A stretch of DNA of 64,000 bases from the NCBI RefSeq assembly GCF_032818155.1, contig NZ_CP102590.1, positions 434,001 through 498,000 of the forward strand, given 5' to 3'. The first letter of the stretch is position 1. Every line of letters starts with the position of its first letter. The notes beneath the pieces are model-generated. The model had not been told where the DNA came from. It was given only the letters and a program-made list of their open reading frames with translations, and searched no databases. The position numbers and the translations under genes are program-made. Below are positions 16,814 through 25,484 of the stretch, piece by piece. Source of the DNA: Niallia taxi. Lineage in GTDB: Bacteria; Bacillota; Bacilli; Bacillales; Cytobacillaceae.

Positions 16814-17041
16814 TACGTAAACTCCTTTCCCCTTCCTTCCTATTTTGCACTTGTTTGCTACTTCTTTTTAATAAAATAACCGCTAAATCATTAAAAATAG
16901 TAGGAATCTGGCCATAATAATGCAAAAATACTAGTGACTTTTATCATTTTTACTGGTTTAATCACTATGACTAATTAATGACAAATATAATAAGAGAATT
17001 AGAAAATACATAGCAAGAATCATTAATAGGAGGAAAAATAG

Positions 17042-17737
17042 ATGAAACGTATTTCTATATTAATTGCAGATGATGAAAATGAGATTGCCGATTTGGTAGC
17101 TATTCATTTAGAAAAGGAAGGTTATCATGTTCATAAAGTTTATGATGGACAAGAAGCTCTGCGTGTAATCCAAACACTGTCAATCGATTTGCTTATCTTG
17201 GATATAATGATGCCGAAAATGGATGGCCATGAGCTAACTACCCATATTCGCAAACATTATAATATGCCTATCATTTTTTTAAGTGCAAAAGCTTCTGATT
17301 TCGATAAAGTGCACGGACTAGCGATTGGAGCGGATGATTATATAACAAAGCCGTTTACCCCGATTGAATTGGTTGCTCGTGTAAATGCTCATTTGCGACG
17401 GTTTTTAAAGCTCAATCAACAGCAGCAAGAAACACAGACGACACTGGAATTTGGCGGCCTTATTATTACACCAGATCAGCGTTCCGTGACATTATACGGG
17501 GAAAATATTATTTTAACTCCGAAAGAGTTTGATATTCTGTATTTACTGGCAAGCCATCCAAAGAAGGTCTATAGTATCGAAAATATATTTCAGCAAGTTT
17601 GGGGTGAAGCGTATTTCGAAGGTGGGAATACCGTAATGGTACATATACGTACTTTACGGAAAAAAATCCAAGATGATTCACAAAAAAATAAGTGGATTAA
17701 AACTGTTTGGGGTGTTGGGTATGCATTCCATGTTTAA
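17042..17737 (+). CDS. VanR-like OmpR-family response regulator
   Basis: A 231-residue response regulator. The receiver domain has the acidic pair in IADDENE, the phospho-acceptor Asp in LLILDIMMPKMDG (about residue 54) and the conserved Lys in DYITKPFTPIE (about 103). The C-terminal winged helix carries LTPKEFDILYLLASHP and a late TVWGVGYAF. A strong GGAGG site precedes the ATG. It overlaps the downstream sensor kinase gene and, with the VanY-like carboxypeptidase further on, resembles vanRS-vanY. It probably controls cell-wall genes including 19777-20652. Confidence 0.85.
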   Translation: MKRISILIADDENEIADLVAIHLEKEGYHVHKVYDGQEALRVIQTLSIDLLILDIMMPKMDGHELTTHIRKHYNMPIIFLSAKASDFDKVHGLAIGADDYITKPFTPIELVARVNAHLRRFLKLNQQQQETQTTLEFGGLIITPDQRSVTLYGENIILTPKEFDILYLLASHPKKVYSIENIFQQVWGEAYFEGGNTVMVHIRTLRKKIQDDSQKNKWIKTVWGVGYAFHV

Positions 17738-18824
17738 AGTGTTTCGTAGCTTCCGCTCAAGAATGGTGCTGTTATTTAGTTTAAGTATGCTTTTTTCAGG
17801 AATTATTACCTATTTAATCTATAAAGTTCTCCAACTTTTTTATCACAATTTTGCTGAATACGGTGACGGACTAAGTTTATTCCGGCAAATGATTAATAAT
17901 ATTGGTGATATCAAGGTTTTTTTCCTGATTTTCGCCCCCCTGTCTTTTTTGTTTTTTTATTTACTAACAAATCGTTATTCTTTTTATTTCCAAGAGATTT
18001 CCACTGGCATTAATCATCTTGCACAGGGGGATTTCACTTATAGAGTTCATATAAACTCAAACGATGAGTTTCAAGATATAGCCAAGGACATAAATCAGGC
18101 AAATGAACATTTAAAAGAGGCTGTTGAAAGAGGAGATTTCTCGGAAAGCAGCAAAAACCAGCTCGTTATCAATTTGGCACATGATTTACGGACACCACTC
18201 ACCTCTGTTTTAGGATATATTGATTTATTACTAAAAGATGAAAACTTAACTCAAGACCAGATTAACCATTATTTAATGATTGCCTATAAAAAGTCTCAGC
18301 GTTTAGAACGGCTTATAGATGAATTATTTGAGATAACGAGAATGAATTATGGCAAACTGCCAGTCAATAAAAAGAAAATTGATTTATCAGACCTGCTATA
18401 TCAATTAAAGGAAGAATTATTCCCAGTCTTTGAAAAGAATAATTTAATCATTCGAACAGAACTTCCTACCCACTTACCTATAATAGGAGACGGTGAATTA
18501 ATAGCACGTGTATTTGAAAATCTTCTCACGAATGCAAATCGCTATGGATATGATGGTCAGTATGTAGATATAAATGGGTTCCTCGATAACGATGATGTCG
18601 TTATCCAAATCATTAATTATGGAGATTCCATCCCGCAGGAGGAATTACCCTATCTCTTTGATATGTTTTATAAGGGCGATAAAGCTAGAATTCACAAAGA
18701 AGGCAGTACTGGCTTGGGCTTATTCATTGCGAAAAACATTGTCGATCAGCATGATGGAATCATTACTGTGGACAGCAGTTTAATTCGGACAATATTTGAA
18801 GTTCGTTTACCGCAAAATATTTAA
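17721..18824 (+). CDS. VanS-like sensor histidine kinase
   Basis: A membrane histidine kinase of about 367 residues. I choose the ATG at 17721 (another lies at 17730), overlapping the regulator gene by 17 bp, with GGGGTG as ribosome site. Two membrane helices (about 16-36 and 57-78) flank a short outer loop, followed by HAMP. The phospho-histidine is in NLAHDLRTPLTSVLGYI, the N box is ENLLTNANRYG, and the ATP lid ends in STGLGLFIAK. It should phosphorylate the adjacent VanR-like regulator in response to a wall signal. Confidence 0.85.
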   Translation: MHSMFKVFRSFRSRMVLLFSLSMLFSGIITYLIYKVLQLFYHNFAEYGDGLSLFRQMINNIGDIKVFFLIFAPLSFLFFYLLTNRYSFYFQEISTGINHLAQGDFTYRVHINSNDEFQDIAKDINQANEHLKEAVERGDFSESSKNQLVINLAHDLRTPLTSVLGYIDLLLKDENLTQDQINHYLMIAYKKSQRLERLIDELFEITRMNYGKLPVNKKKIDLSDLLYQLKEELFPVFEKNNLIIRTELPTHLPIIGDGELIARVFENLLTNANRYGYDGQYVDINGFLDNDDVVIQIINYGDSIPQEELPYLFDMFYKGDKARIHKEGSTGLGLFIAKNIVDQHDGIITVDSSLIRTIFEVRLPQNI

Positions 18825-19006
18825 TAGTGAAAGAAGTTTGTCTGTTAATCATTATGTAATCAAGTATATTTGAAAGAAATGGATACGTAGGTTCAATGGA
18901 GTTTCTCCCTGTATTGACAATTATATTTAATTTGGTTTCAGATTTTTGACATAAGAAACAGTTAAATCCAGCAAAGCTTTGTATTTTTATCAACCTTGTT
19001 ACTAAA

Positions 19007-19303
19007 AGAGGCTGGGACATAAGTATGTGAATCAGCGTAAAAACCGAACTACTAATCAACTACTGATTAGATAGTTCGGTTTTTTGTTTTTGGTTTTAAT
19101 ACAATAATTAGAAATCATAGTGGAATGGAGCGAAGACGAGGAGGCTCAGCTTCATCCCCGCGGAAAGCGAGTTGGTGCAGCGCAGTGAAACGAACTAACA
19201 TTAACTCAACATTCTATTTAGTCACAACCTTCATTTTTCAAATTTAGTTGTAATTCTATTATTCGTGTTTAGAAAGCTTATCTTTTGTTTTGTCCCAGCC
19301 TCT
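19007..19303. repeat. 297-bp intergenic element with perfect 13-bp terminal inverted repeats
   Basis: The element begins AGAGGCTGGGACA and ends TGTCCCAGCCTCT, an exact inverted repeat. Inside are a strong hairpin (19039-19085: 12- and 7-bp stem blocks around ACCGAACTA...TAGTTCGGT, followed by T-rich sequence) and a GC-rich core around 19119-19190 containing GAGCGAAGACGAGGAGGCTC. No open frame of note. It resembles MITE-like repeats common in intergenic DNA of Bacillaceae. Only one copy is in this window. Together with 18825-19006, where I see nothing clear, it fills the space between vanS-like and the small gene at 19309. Confidence 0.7.
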
Positions 19304-19308
19304 TCAAA

Positions 19309-19548
19309 TCATTCTTCATTATTTTGATTTATACCTATAAAAGAATTAAACCAATTGTCAATAGAATTGATTTTTTCAGCACTTAGAAAAATTGGAGTAA
19401 TTAAGTAAAAACTACTGATAAATAACATCGGCACTAAGATTAAGGAATCGGTAAAATCTATATTTCCATCAACACTAAAAAGTGACCAAAACATTGTTAG
19501 AAACATTACCAAAATCAAAAATCCATCTCTAAAGTATCCTTTTTTCAT
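19309..19548 (-). CDS. Small two-helix membrane protein, unknown
   Basis: A 79-residue protein started at the ATG at 19546-19548, which has GGAGG seven bases upstream; the longer frame has no comparable site. It has two hydrophobic segments (about residues 9-25 and 33-55) and a polar tail ending INQNNEE. Its stop is only 6 bp from the inverted-repeat element. It lies between the vanRS-like and vanY-like genes on the opposite strand. Function unknown. Confidence 0.6.
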   Translation of the reverse strand: MKKGYFRDGFLILVMFLTMFWSLFSVDGNIDFTDSLILVPMLFISSFYLITPIFLSAEKINSIDNWFNSFIGINQNNEE

Positions 19549-19688
19549 TATCTTGCCTCCATAAATTAAACACTTTCCTTTTAATGATATCATAAAATGG
19601 GTAAACATGTTAAAAAATCCCTTTTCTTCATTATCAATCTTAACTTTTAACATAGCGAAAGTTTTCAAAAAAATAATTTACTTTAACA

Positions 19689-19705
19689 TTTAAGAAAAAT
19701 TTAAG
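19689..19705 (+). promoter_or_regulatory. Direct TTTAAG repeats, candidate VanR-like binding site
   Basis: Two TTTAAG half-sites start 11 bp apart (19689 and 19700), the one-helical-turn spacing typical of OmpR-family regulators. They lie about 70 bp upstream of the VanY-like gene. No matching pair was seen upstream of the regulator gene itself. Confidence 0.4.
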
Positions 19706-19776
19706 ATTTACCCCACTCTTTTATTAATCACTTTCTCTTATTCTTTAAGCAAGTAAGATTAAGGAGGAAGCTTTAA

Positions 19777-20652
19777 GTGAAGAAGTGGGGATTTTTTATT
19801 ATTATTGCGATATTATTAAGCGCTTTTACTAAACTACCAAATTTGTTGGAAAAGGATCAAATAAAGGAATACTCTATCGTAAAAAATGGAAATGTAGATC
19901 TGTTTCCTTCTGAAAAGCAAAAAAATTTCAAGCTGACTTCTAAACACATTTATAACGGAGACCTTCTATTGGTTAACAATATGCTTCCTATTCAAGAAAA
20001 TAGTATAAAATCTGATATCGTAAATTTAGCTGAGCATCCTAAATTAACAAAGCAGTATGCATTACTTAATAATGACATAACATTATCAAAGGAAATCGGC
20101 CTTAAGTTTTCTAATATGATTGCCGCAGCAAAAAAAGATGGAGTTAATCACTTTATGATTAGCAGCGGATTCCGAGATTTTGCTGAGCAAGCTAGTCTTT
20201 ACGAGACATTAGGATCAGACTATGCACTCCCAGCCGGATATAGTGAACATAATTTAGGCTTATCACTTGATATTGGTTCAACAAAAAAGACTATGTATGA
20301 AGCAGAAGAAGGAAAATGGATAGAAAACAATGCTTGGAAATACGGTTTTATTTTACGATATCCAAAGGATAAATCAGCTATTACTGGGATTGAGTATGAA
20401 CCATGGCATATTCGTTATGTCGGATTACCACACAGTATTATCATGCACGAAAAAAATTTTGTTTTAGAAGAATATTTGGATTACTTAAAGAAAAAGAAAA
20501 CTATTACCATTACAATTGACCAAAAGGTATATACGCTTTCTTATTATCATGTCACACAAAATTTAACGATCCAAGTACCTGTGAACGGTCAATTTGAAAT
20601 TTCGGGTAATAATATCGATGGTGTAATTGTAACGAGTTATTTATATAAGTGA
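19777..20652 (+). CDS. VanY-like D-alanyl-D-alanine carboxypeptidase
   Basis: A 291-residue zinc carboxypeptidase that trims the terminal D-Ala from peptidoglycan precursors. A single N-terminal membrane anchor (WGFFIIIAILLSAF) is followed by the catalytic domain: FMISSGFRDFAEQ, the zinc His and Asp in SEHNLGLSLDIGS, and the Glu and His in EPWHIRYVG. A C-terminal beta extension (after about residue 235) is like that of VanY of the VanF/VanD groups. An AGGAGG-like site precedes the TTAAGTG(A)A start region at 19777. No vanH, vanA or vanX is in the window. Confidence 0.85.
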   Translation: MKKWGFFIIIAILLSAFTKLPNLLEKDQIKEYSIVKNGNVDLFPSEKQKNFKLTSKHIYNGDLLLVNNMLPIQENSIKSDIVNLAEHPKLTKQYALLNNDITLSKEIGLKFSNMIAAAKKDGVNHFMISSGFRDFAEQASLYETLGSDYALPAGYSEHNLGLSLDIGSTKKTMYEAEEGKWIENNAWKYGFILRYPKDKSAITGIEYEPWHIRYVGLPHSIIMHEKNFVLEEYLDYLKKKKTITITIDQKVYTLSYYHVTQNLTIQVPVNGQFEISGNNIDGVIVTSYLYK

Positions 20653-20678
20653 AACAAAAAGAACAAAAAGAGCGGAAA

Positions 20679-21119
20679 CTATGCAAATTTAGCTTTTCGC
20701 CTTTTATATACAGAAGAATTAGCATGCAGTTCACCATCTACCCCAAGTACCTTTTGCGTAACATACAAAAAATTGCCGTCCTCCGATAATACCCTGCTGG
20801 CTTCATTTAAAAGGAGATTACCTTTGTAAGCGGTTGAAATAAAATTGCCAGCGGAGGTTATTTCATACTTTACAGTGTCCACATGGGGATTATCTTCATA
20901 TGGATACTTTATTCCATCCGGTATTCCTGCAAATTCCACTTGGAACCTTTTACTGTCTTTATCCTCCCAGCTAACATGAAAATGGACATTGTCTCTATCG
21001 AAATTAATTTCATAGGTTCCTGACTTTGGTGGCTCACCATTAGAATAAGAGCATTTTTCACTTATCAGTTCCCAGACTCCACAAAAGCCACTTATTATTT
21101 TTTCTATCTTTTGATTCAA
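20679..21119 (-). CDS. Hypothetical protein, lipocalin-like beta pattern
   Basis: A 146-residue soluble protein with a TTG start preceded by GGGAGG. It alternates short beta segments (GVWELISEKCSYSN, GTYEINFDRDNVHFHVSW, FISTAYKGNLLLNEASRVL, GNFLYVTQKV), suggesting a small beta barrel. No signal peptide or membrane helix. I do not recognise the family. It converges on the VanY-like gene and stands alone. Confidence 0.6.
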   Translation of the reverse strand: MNQKIEKIISGFCGVWELISEKCSYSNGEPPKSGTYEINFDRDNVHFHVSWEDKDSKRFQVEFAGIPDGIKYPYEDNPHVDTVKYEITSAGNFISTAYKGNLLLNEASRVLSEDGNFLYVTQKVLGVDGELHANSSVYKRRKAKFA

Positions 21120-21220
21120 TAGTTTCCTGCCTCCCTCTTAAATTAAGAATATTGCATTTTTCTTAACAGTAGCATACTCTTCAAGCAGAAGCAGCTGAAC
21201 TTTTTGTGAAGAAATAGAAA

Positions 21221-21249
21221 GGCAATAGAGGGATGAGCCATCTATTGCC
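21221..21249. terminator. Terminator of the UvrA-like gene
   Basis: GGCAATAGA and TCTATTGCC form a perfect 9-bp stem 9 bp past the UvrA-like stop. The minus-strand tail is TTTCTATTTC and the plus-strand tail is TTTTCG. Confidence 0.65.
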
Positions 21250-21257
21250 TTTTCGTT

Positions 21258-24200
21258 TTATTTACTCTGCTCAAGATAATGATATACTGCCATTAAATCT
21301 CGTTTATTCAGCTCTCGTATCCGGTTGAAAATTGGTATATCTGCTACTTCCTCCATATTTGCAGCTTCCACCACATCCCTTACCTTGCCTGTCAGCCATG
21401 TTTGTACTTGAATTCCTTCAACCAGCTCTTTACGACCTTCGTCGTTAATGCCGCTCGCATAGCAGCTGACACAAGGAACGGATAATTTATAAACACCATC
21501 ATGCAAATTGTCCTCTGAAATGACTTTTTTTCCTTTGCAGAATGGACATTGATGGCTTGTTTTTATTTTGTTGATTTGCGTTACAAGCTTTTTGTAGCCA
21601 AACGCTTCATATACATAAGTTAGTTTTTTGAATTTACCATTGTTGAAATATTTATCAATAATGGCTTCCCTTGTTTCTTCAATTTTGGCAAAATCACAGA
21701 TTGTCAGCTGATTTTTGCTGCTTATTGCTTCTATATTCCTGTTAATTCGGCCCCAGAATGGCAATGCATTTTGTAGGATTACCTCATAACCAGCAAAGCT
21801 TGCTTGCTCTAACTCAAACATTTTCAACGCTACCTGTGTTTCTCTCGGAAGTAAGGAAACATCTTCTGTAAGAACCATGTCGCCGCCAACGATTGATTGA
21901 AGCTTTTCAAGCTCAGGTACTTGTCCTACTATTTCAATCACTTGATTAATAGGCAGTTGGATTATCTCTCTAATATCAATGTTATCAAAGCTCAATTTTT
22001 TCTTATGGTTTAAAATAGTCCCATTACAAATTGGGCAAGGAATCATTTCCTTTGATTGCTTCATTTGCTCTTTTATTATTGATTTGGAAATAACCATATA
22101 CCGTCCAAGGATAAAGTTAAAGCCTTCCCATTTTTTCGAGGACTTTGTTGCTTTATCATAAAATGACTTTTCCCAATATCCATATAAAAATGTATGTTTT
22201 TCTGCTTCTGTCAAATCATTGTAGCTTTTACTTAAATTCTGGCCAAGTTCATTTTTTATTTCTGCAAACAGGAACTCTATTTTGGCATGCTGATAGAATT
22301 TCAACACCTCCATCACGTCCGGATGTAAAAGCCCGTCCCAAAATGGAACTGTTTTATCTTGAATAACTAATTCAAAATCAAACTTCTCCACTTCCATCCG
22401 ACCTGAACAGCTTGGACAATGATTATCCTGACTGAAAAAATCAAAGCTTCTCGTATCTTTATTTGTTGGATGTGCAGCAACTAGATGATTAATCAATCCG
22501 CCCATTTCATAAAGAAAACTGTATTGACTATATAAGTGTCTTTCTAAATCAATAGCGATAACAGGTGCAATTTTATCTGATTCATATTCACCGTAAATCA
22601 ACCGAGCCATGGAAGATAAGCTTTTTAAAATACCACCTTTATATGTGTTTTCCGCACTTTTAAAGTATTCAATATGGTTTTCTTTTAAGTAAGTAATCCC
22701 GTTTTTATCTTCTAAAGTGGAAGAAATATGTACAGGAGCGCGATCATGTTCAGTAGTATGCTTTGTAAAATAGTTATCATGACCGACGACATCAAGATGT
22801 CTGACAGGCTCCTGCTGCCTTTTGCCAAAATCAATAATAAAATCAGAGCTTTCTAGCATATAGGCATTATGTTCAATCATGATGATTGAAACAGATTCGT
22901 CATTTAAAATAACCCTAACGCTATCAATAAACTGGTTTAATATATTTTGAGATAATCCTTTTGATGGTTCATCGAAAATAAATAATGTATGAGGATTTCT
23001 AGTATTTGCATACAGCTCAGAAACTAAATGAACACATTGAAACTCACCAGTTGATAATGTTTGTGTTTTTCTTTCTAATGTCAAGTAACCTAGTCCAAGT
23101 TTAATAAGCAAGCTCAACCGTTTATGGGCAATATCTTCATTAGGAAGCTCCGCAATAATATCTTCTATGGAACGCTGGAAGATGTCATCAATTTCTTCAC
23201 TGTATTTCGTCAGCTTCTTTTTTATATCAAGGAATGTCGCAATTGTGGACCTGCTTGTAATTGACTGGTTGCGGTCTTGTCCAACCATGACCAGCTTATC
23301 CTTTGGATATCGCTTCATAAAATCCTTTGAGATACATTCGTTTACAAGCGTCGATTTGCCACATCCAGATTCACCTGTAAAGGTAACAAGTCTGTTTTTG
23401 GGGATTTGGATTTCATCCATTTGAATGTTTCGACAGTATAAGTCGTGAAATTGATAGTAATCAGTGGGATCATCTTGTTTACGACTCCAATAAACTGGTT
23501 CAGGCCTAGGTGATTCCTTGACAATTTTCCCGCCGTATTTTCCACTGCCTGGACCGAAAAACAATTGCTCATCTGTCGTATTCAAAACTGTATCAGAGTG
23601 GTCAATAAGCCAAATTTGATTTTTATAACCGAGTTGTTTGATTTGCTCCAAAATTTGCAGCAACGTATTGTGATCAAGCCCAACGGAAATTTCATCAATA
23701 ATGATCACGCTGTTACTGCTGGCTGCCATAAACTCCGCTAAGTACATTCGCGTTAATTCTCCGCCTGATAATGTGCCCATTATGCGGTTTAACGATAAAT
23801 AGCCAATATTCATATTGATGATATTTTGGAGGATTTTTTGTCTTTCGTCGCTTATATTTAATTCGTCTGATAATGAAAGAATTGTTTCCATGCTTAAATC
23901 ATTAATATCAGAAATGCTATGTGGCTGATTAAATAAGGACAGCGTATATTGCTCCACCTCAGGATTGTACCGTCTGCCCTCGCATTTTTTGCATGCAACG
24001 TTTTTTGTAGTTCCGCGCCCCTTACATGCAGGACACCAGCCTAATGCATTATTAAAGGAGAATACTTCTGGTGAAACATGAAAGACTTCACCTAACCGTT
24101 CCCGAATTTCCTTAAAAACACCTGTATGTGTGCCAATCGTTGAGCGTGGATTCGATGAAATCGATGATTTTCCAAGAAAAAGAACTAAAGGCATTTCCTC

Positions 24201-24425
24201 CATCTTGATAGCACTAAAATTCGTTTCCATTATATTAGAAAACAGGTATTGATATTCAGCCTTAGGCAATAAAGAAACGAGCCGTTTTTTTGATTCTTCC
24301 CCTATCGTTTGGCAAAATGTTGTTTTTCCAGAACCGGATAATCCGGCAATTCCTAACGATAAATCCTCAGGCAAAACGGTATTTAAGCGATTAATATTGT
24401 TGGCAATTAATTGATTTATTTTCAT
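21258..24425 (-). CDS. Atypical UvrA-like ABC ATPase with long zinc-cluster C-terminus
   Basis: A protein of about 1,055 residues, started at MKINQLIANN because GGAGAGGAT lies nine bases upstream. It has two UvrA-type ATPase cassettes: Walker A GLSGSGKTTF (about 30) with CPACKGRG...CKKCEGRRYNP and signature TLSGGELTRMYLAE; then Walker A TGESGCGKSTL (about 353) with signature TLSTGEFQCVHL. Both halves carry the RSTIGT/RSTIAT strip typical of the second UvrA domain. A further 450 residues contain CPSC, CPIC and CPFC...CVSC pairs (about 671, 795, 960-985). This is unlike canonical UvrA. It is followed in the same operon by the AlkD-like gene upstream, pointing to DNA-damage or genotoxin tolerance. 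Confidence 0.75.
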   Translation of the reverse strand: MKINQLIANNINRLNTVLPEDLSLGIAGLSGSGKTTFCQTIGEESKKRLVSLLPKAEYQYLFSNIMETNFSAIKMEEMPLVLFLGKSSISSNPRSTIGTHTGVFKEIRERLGEVFHVSPEVFSFNNALGWCPACKGRGTTKNVACKKCEGRRYNPEVEQYTLSLFNQPHSISDINDLSMETILSLSDELNISDERQKILQNIINMNIGYLSLNRIMGTLSGGELTRMYLAEFMAASSNSVIIIDEISVGLDHNTLLQILEQIKQLGYKNQIWLIDHSDTVLNTTDEQLFFGPGSGKYGGKIVKESPRPEPVYWSRKQDDPTDYYQFHDLYCRNIQMDEIQIPKNRLVTFTGESGCGKSTLVNECISKDFMKRYPKDKLVMVGQDRNQSITSRSTIATFLDIKKKLTKYSEEIDDIFQRSIEDIIAELPNEDIAHKRLSLLIKLGLGYLTLERKTQTLSTGEFQCVHLVSELYANTRNPHTLFIFDEPSKGLSQNILNQFIDSVRVILNDESVSIIMIEHNAYMLESSDFIIDFGKRQQEPVRHLDVVGHDNYFTKHTTEHDRAPVHISSTLEDKNGITYLKENHIEYFKSAENTYKGGILKSLSSMARLIYGEYESDKIAPVIAIDLERHLYSQYSFLYEMGGLINHLVAAHPTNKDTRSFDFFSQDNHCPSCSGRMEVEKFDFELVIQDKTVPFWDGLLHPDVMEVLKFYQHAKIEFLFAEIKNELGQNLSKSYNDLTEAEKHTFLYGYWEKSFYDKATKSSKKWEGFNFILGRYMVISKSIIKEQMKQSKEMIPCPICNGTILNHKKKLSFDNIDIREIIQLPINQVIEIVGQVPELEKLQSIVGGDMVLTEDVSLLPRETQVALKMFELEQASFAGYEVILQNALPFWGRINRNIEAISSKNQLTICDFAKIEETREAIIDKYFNNGKFKKLTYVYEAFGYKKLVTQINKIKTSHQCPFCKGKKVISEDNLHDGVYKLSVPCVSCYASGINDEGRKELVEGIQVQTWLTGKVRDVVEAANMEEVADIPIFNRIRELNKRDLMAVYHYLEQSK

Positions 24426-24495
24426 CGGCTTTCTATCCTCTCCATTTTCTACATACATGCAACGAATTCGCTAGTATTTCAACAGCAAGTTGCTG

Positions 24496-25203
24496 TTAAC
24501 ATCTAACATACTTGCGTTTGAAGCCAAGCTTTCCTAAATCCACTTGTTTTTGGATATTTTCAGATGCATTAAGAAAACTGCTTTTTTTGTTATCCCGTTT
24601 CATTTCTACCACACCAATTTGCTTTGCAGTCTCAACTGCTTTTTCATGAAGCGGTTTATAAGAAACGCCAACCGTGTATACAAAATTATTCATCGCTGAT
24701 TTTGTTCGTTCTGGTGCCTCATGAATCGAAGATTTCACCTTATCAAGCATATTGGAAATCTTGTCTTCAGAGAATTCACTGTCCTTACGATTGCCTAAAA
24801 GCCAGCAATAACAGCTCCATCCTGCCGACATTTTCAGCTCTTCTCCGCTTTCAATCCATTTATCTGAAACCTCTTGAGCAATATCTGACTCGGACAATGT
24901 TACCGCTACCACATAATCGGACAGCATATAAAAGTATGCTTTATCAATCCAACGATCAAAATCTGCTTCCGTCATCGCTTTTGGATCGGCAATAACACCT
25001 GCAAAATACATAGCATCATAATTTCCTGTTGCGTATAGCTCTTCTGCCAATGGCTGATTTATTTTTATTTTCCTTTTAATTGGTTTCATCGCACCTGTTG
25101 CTGCCCCAAATAATGGCTCCTGTGCACCATTTGTCATGTACATTTTTTTCATTCTTTCCTTACCAAGTGCTTCTAGCTCTTCCATAACCGTTTTAAATTC
25201 CAA
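24496..25203 (-). CDS. AlkD-like DNA alkylation repair protein
   Basis: A 235-residue all-helical HEAT-repeat-like protein. The start is TTG with an AAAGGAAG site eight bases upstream. Family features are ATGAMKPIKRKIKINQPLAE, DAMYFAGVIADP, the RWIDKAYFYMLSDYV helix and SAGWSCYCWLLGNR. AlkD proteins excise or recognise alkylated bases. It is the first gene of the pair with the UvrA-like ATPase (37-bp gap). Members of this family also serve as self-resistance glycosylases to DNA-alkylating natural products, so protection against a genotoxin is possible. Confidence 0.75.
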   Translation of the reverse strand: MEFKTVMEELEALGKERMKKMYMTNGAQEPLFGAATGAMKPIKRKIKINQPLAEELYATGNYDAMYFAGVIADPKAMTEADFDRWIDKAYFYMLSDYVVAVTLSESDIAQEVSDKWIESGEELKMSAGWSCYCWLLGNRKDSEFSEDKISNMLDKVKSSIHEAPERTKSAMNNFVYTVGVSYKPLHEKAVETAKQIGVVEMKRDNKKSSFLNASENIQKQVDLGKLGFKRKYVRC

Positions 25204-25484
25204 TGCTCATACTTCCTTTCCATATGTATTTTCATTTTATATGTATCCCATACTTGTCCATTTTACCATTAATGCTAGGAAGTATACCGACACAATTTGT
25301 TAAATAAATAAGAAGAAAAAAAAGAAAGAGCATTTTCGGAAACCGCTCTGTAAATATCTTTTTTTATTAAAATTCCGCTTTATATGGTTGATTTACTTAT
25401 AAAAAACATCACATGGGATATAATTCCTCTTGGAAATATGTATAATGTTATATATCAACCAAAGGAAAGAAGGAACAACGAGAA

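Noticed and set aside
19007..19303. Insertion sequence
   Set aside because: Terminal inverted repeats are present but there is no transposase frame and no clear target duplication.
17042..20652. Vancomycin resistance operon
   Set aside because: vanH, the D-Ala-D-Lac ligase and vanX are absent, so a full resistance function cannot be claimed.
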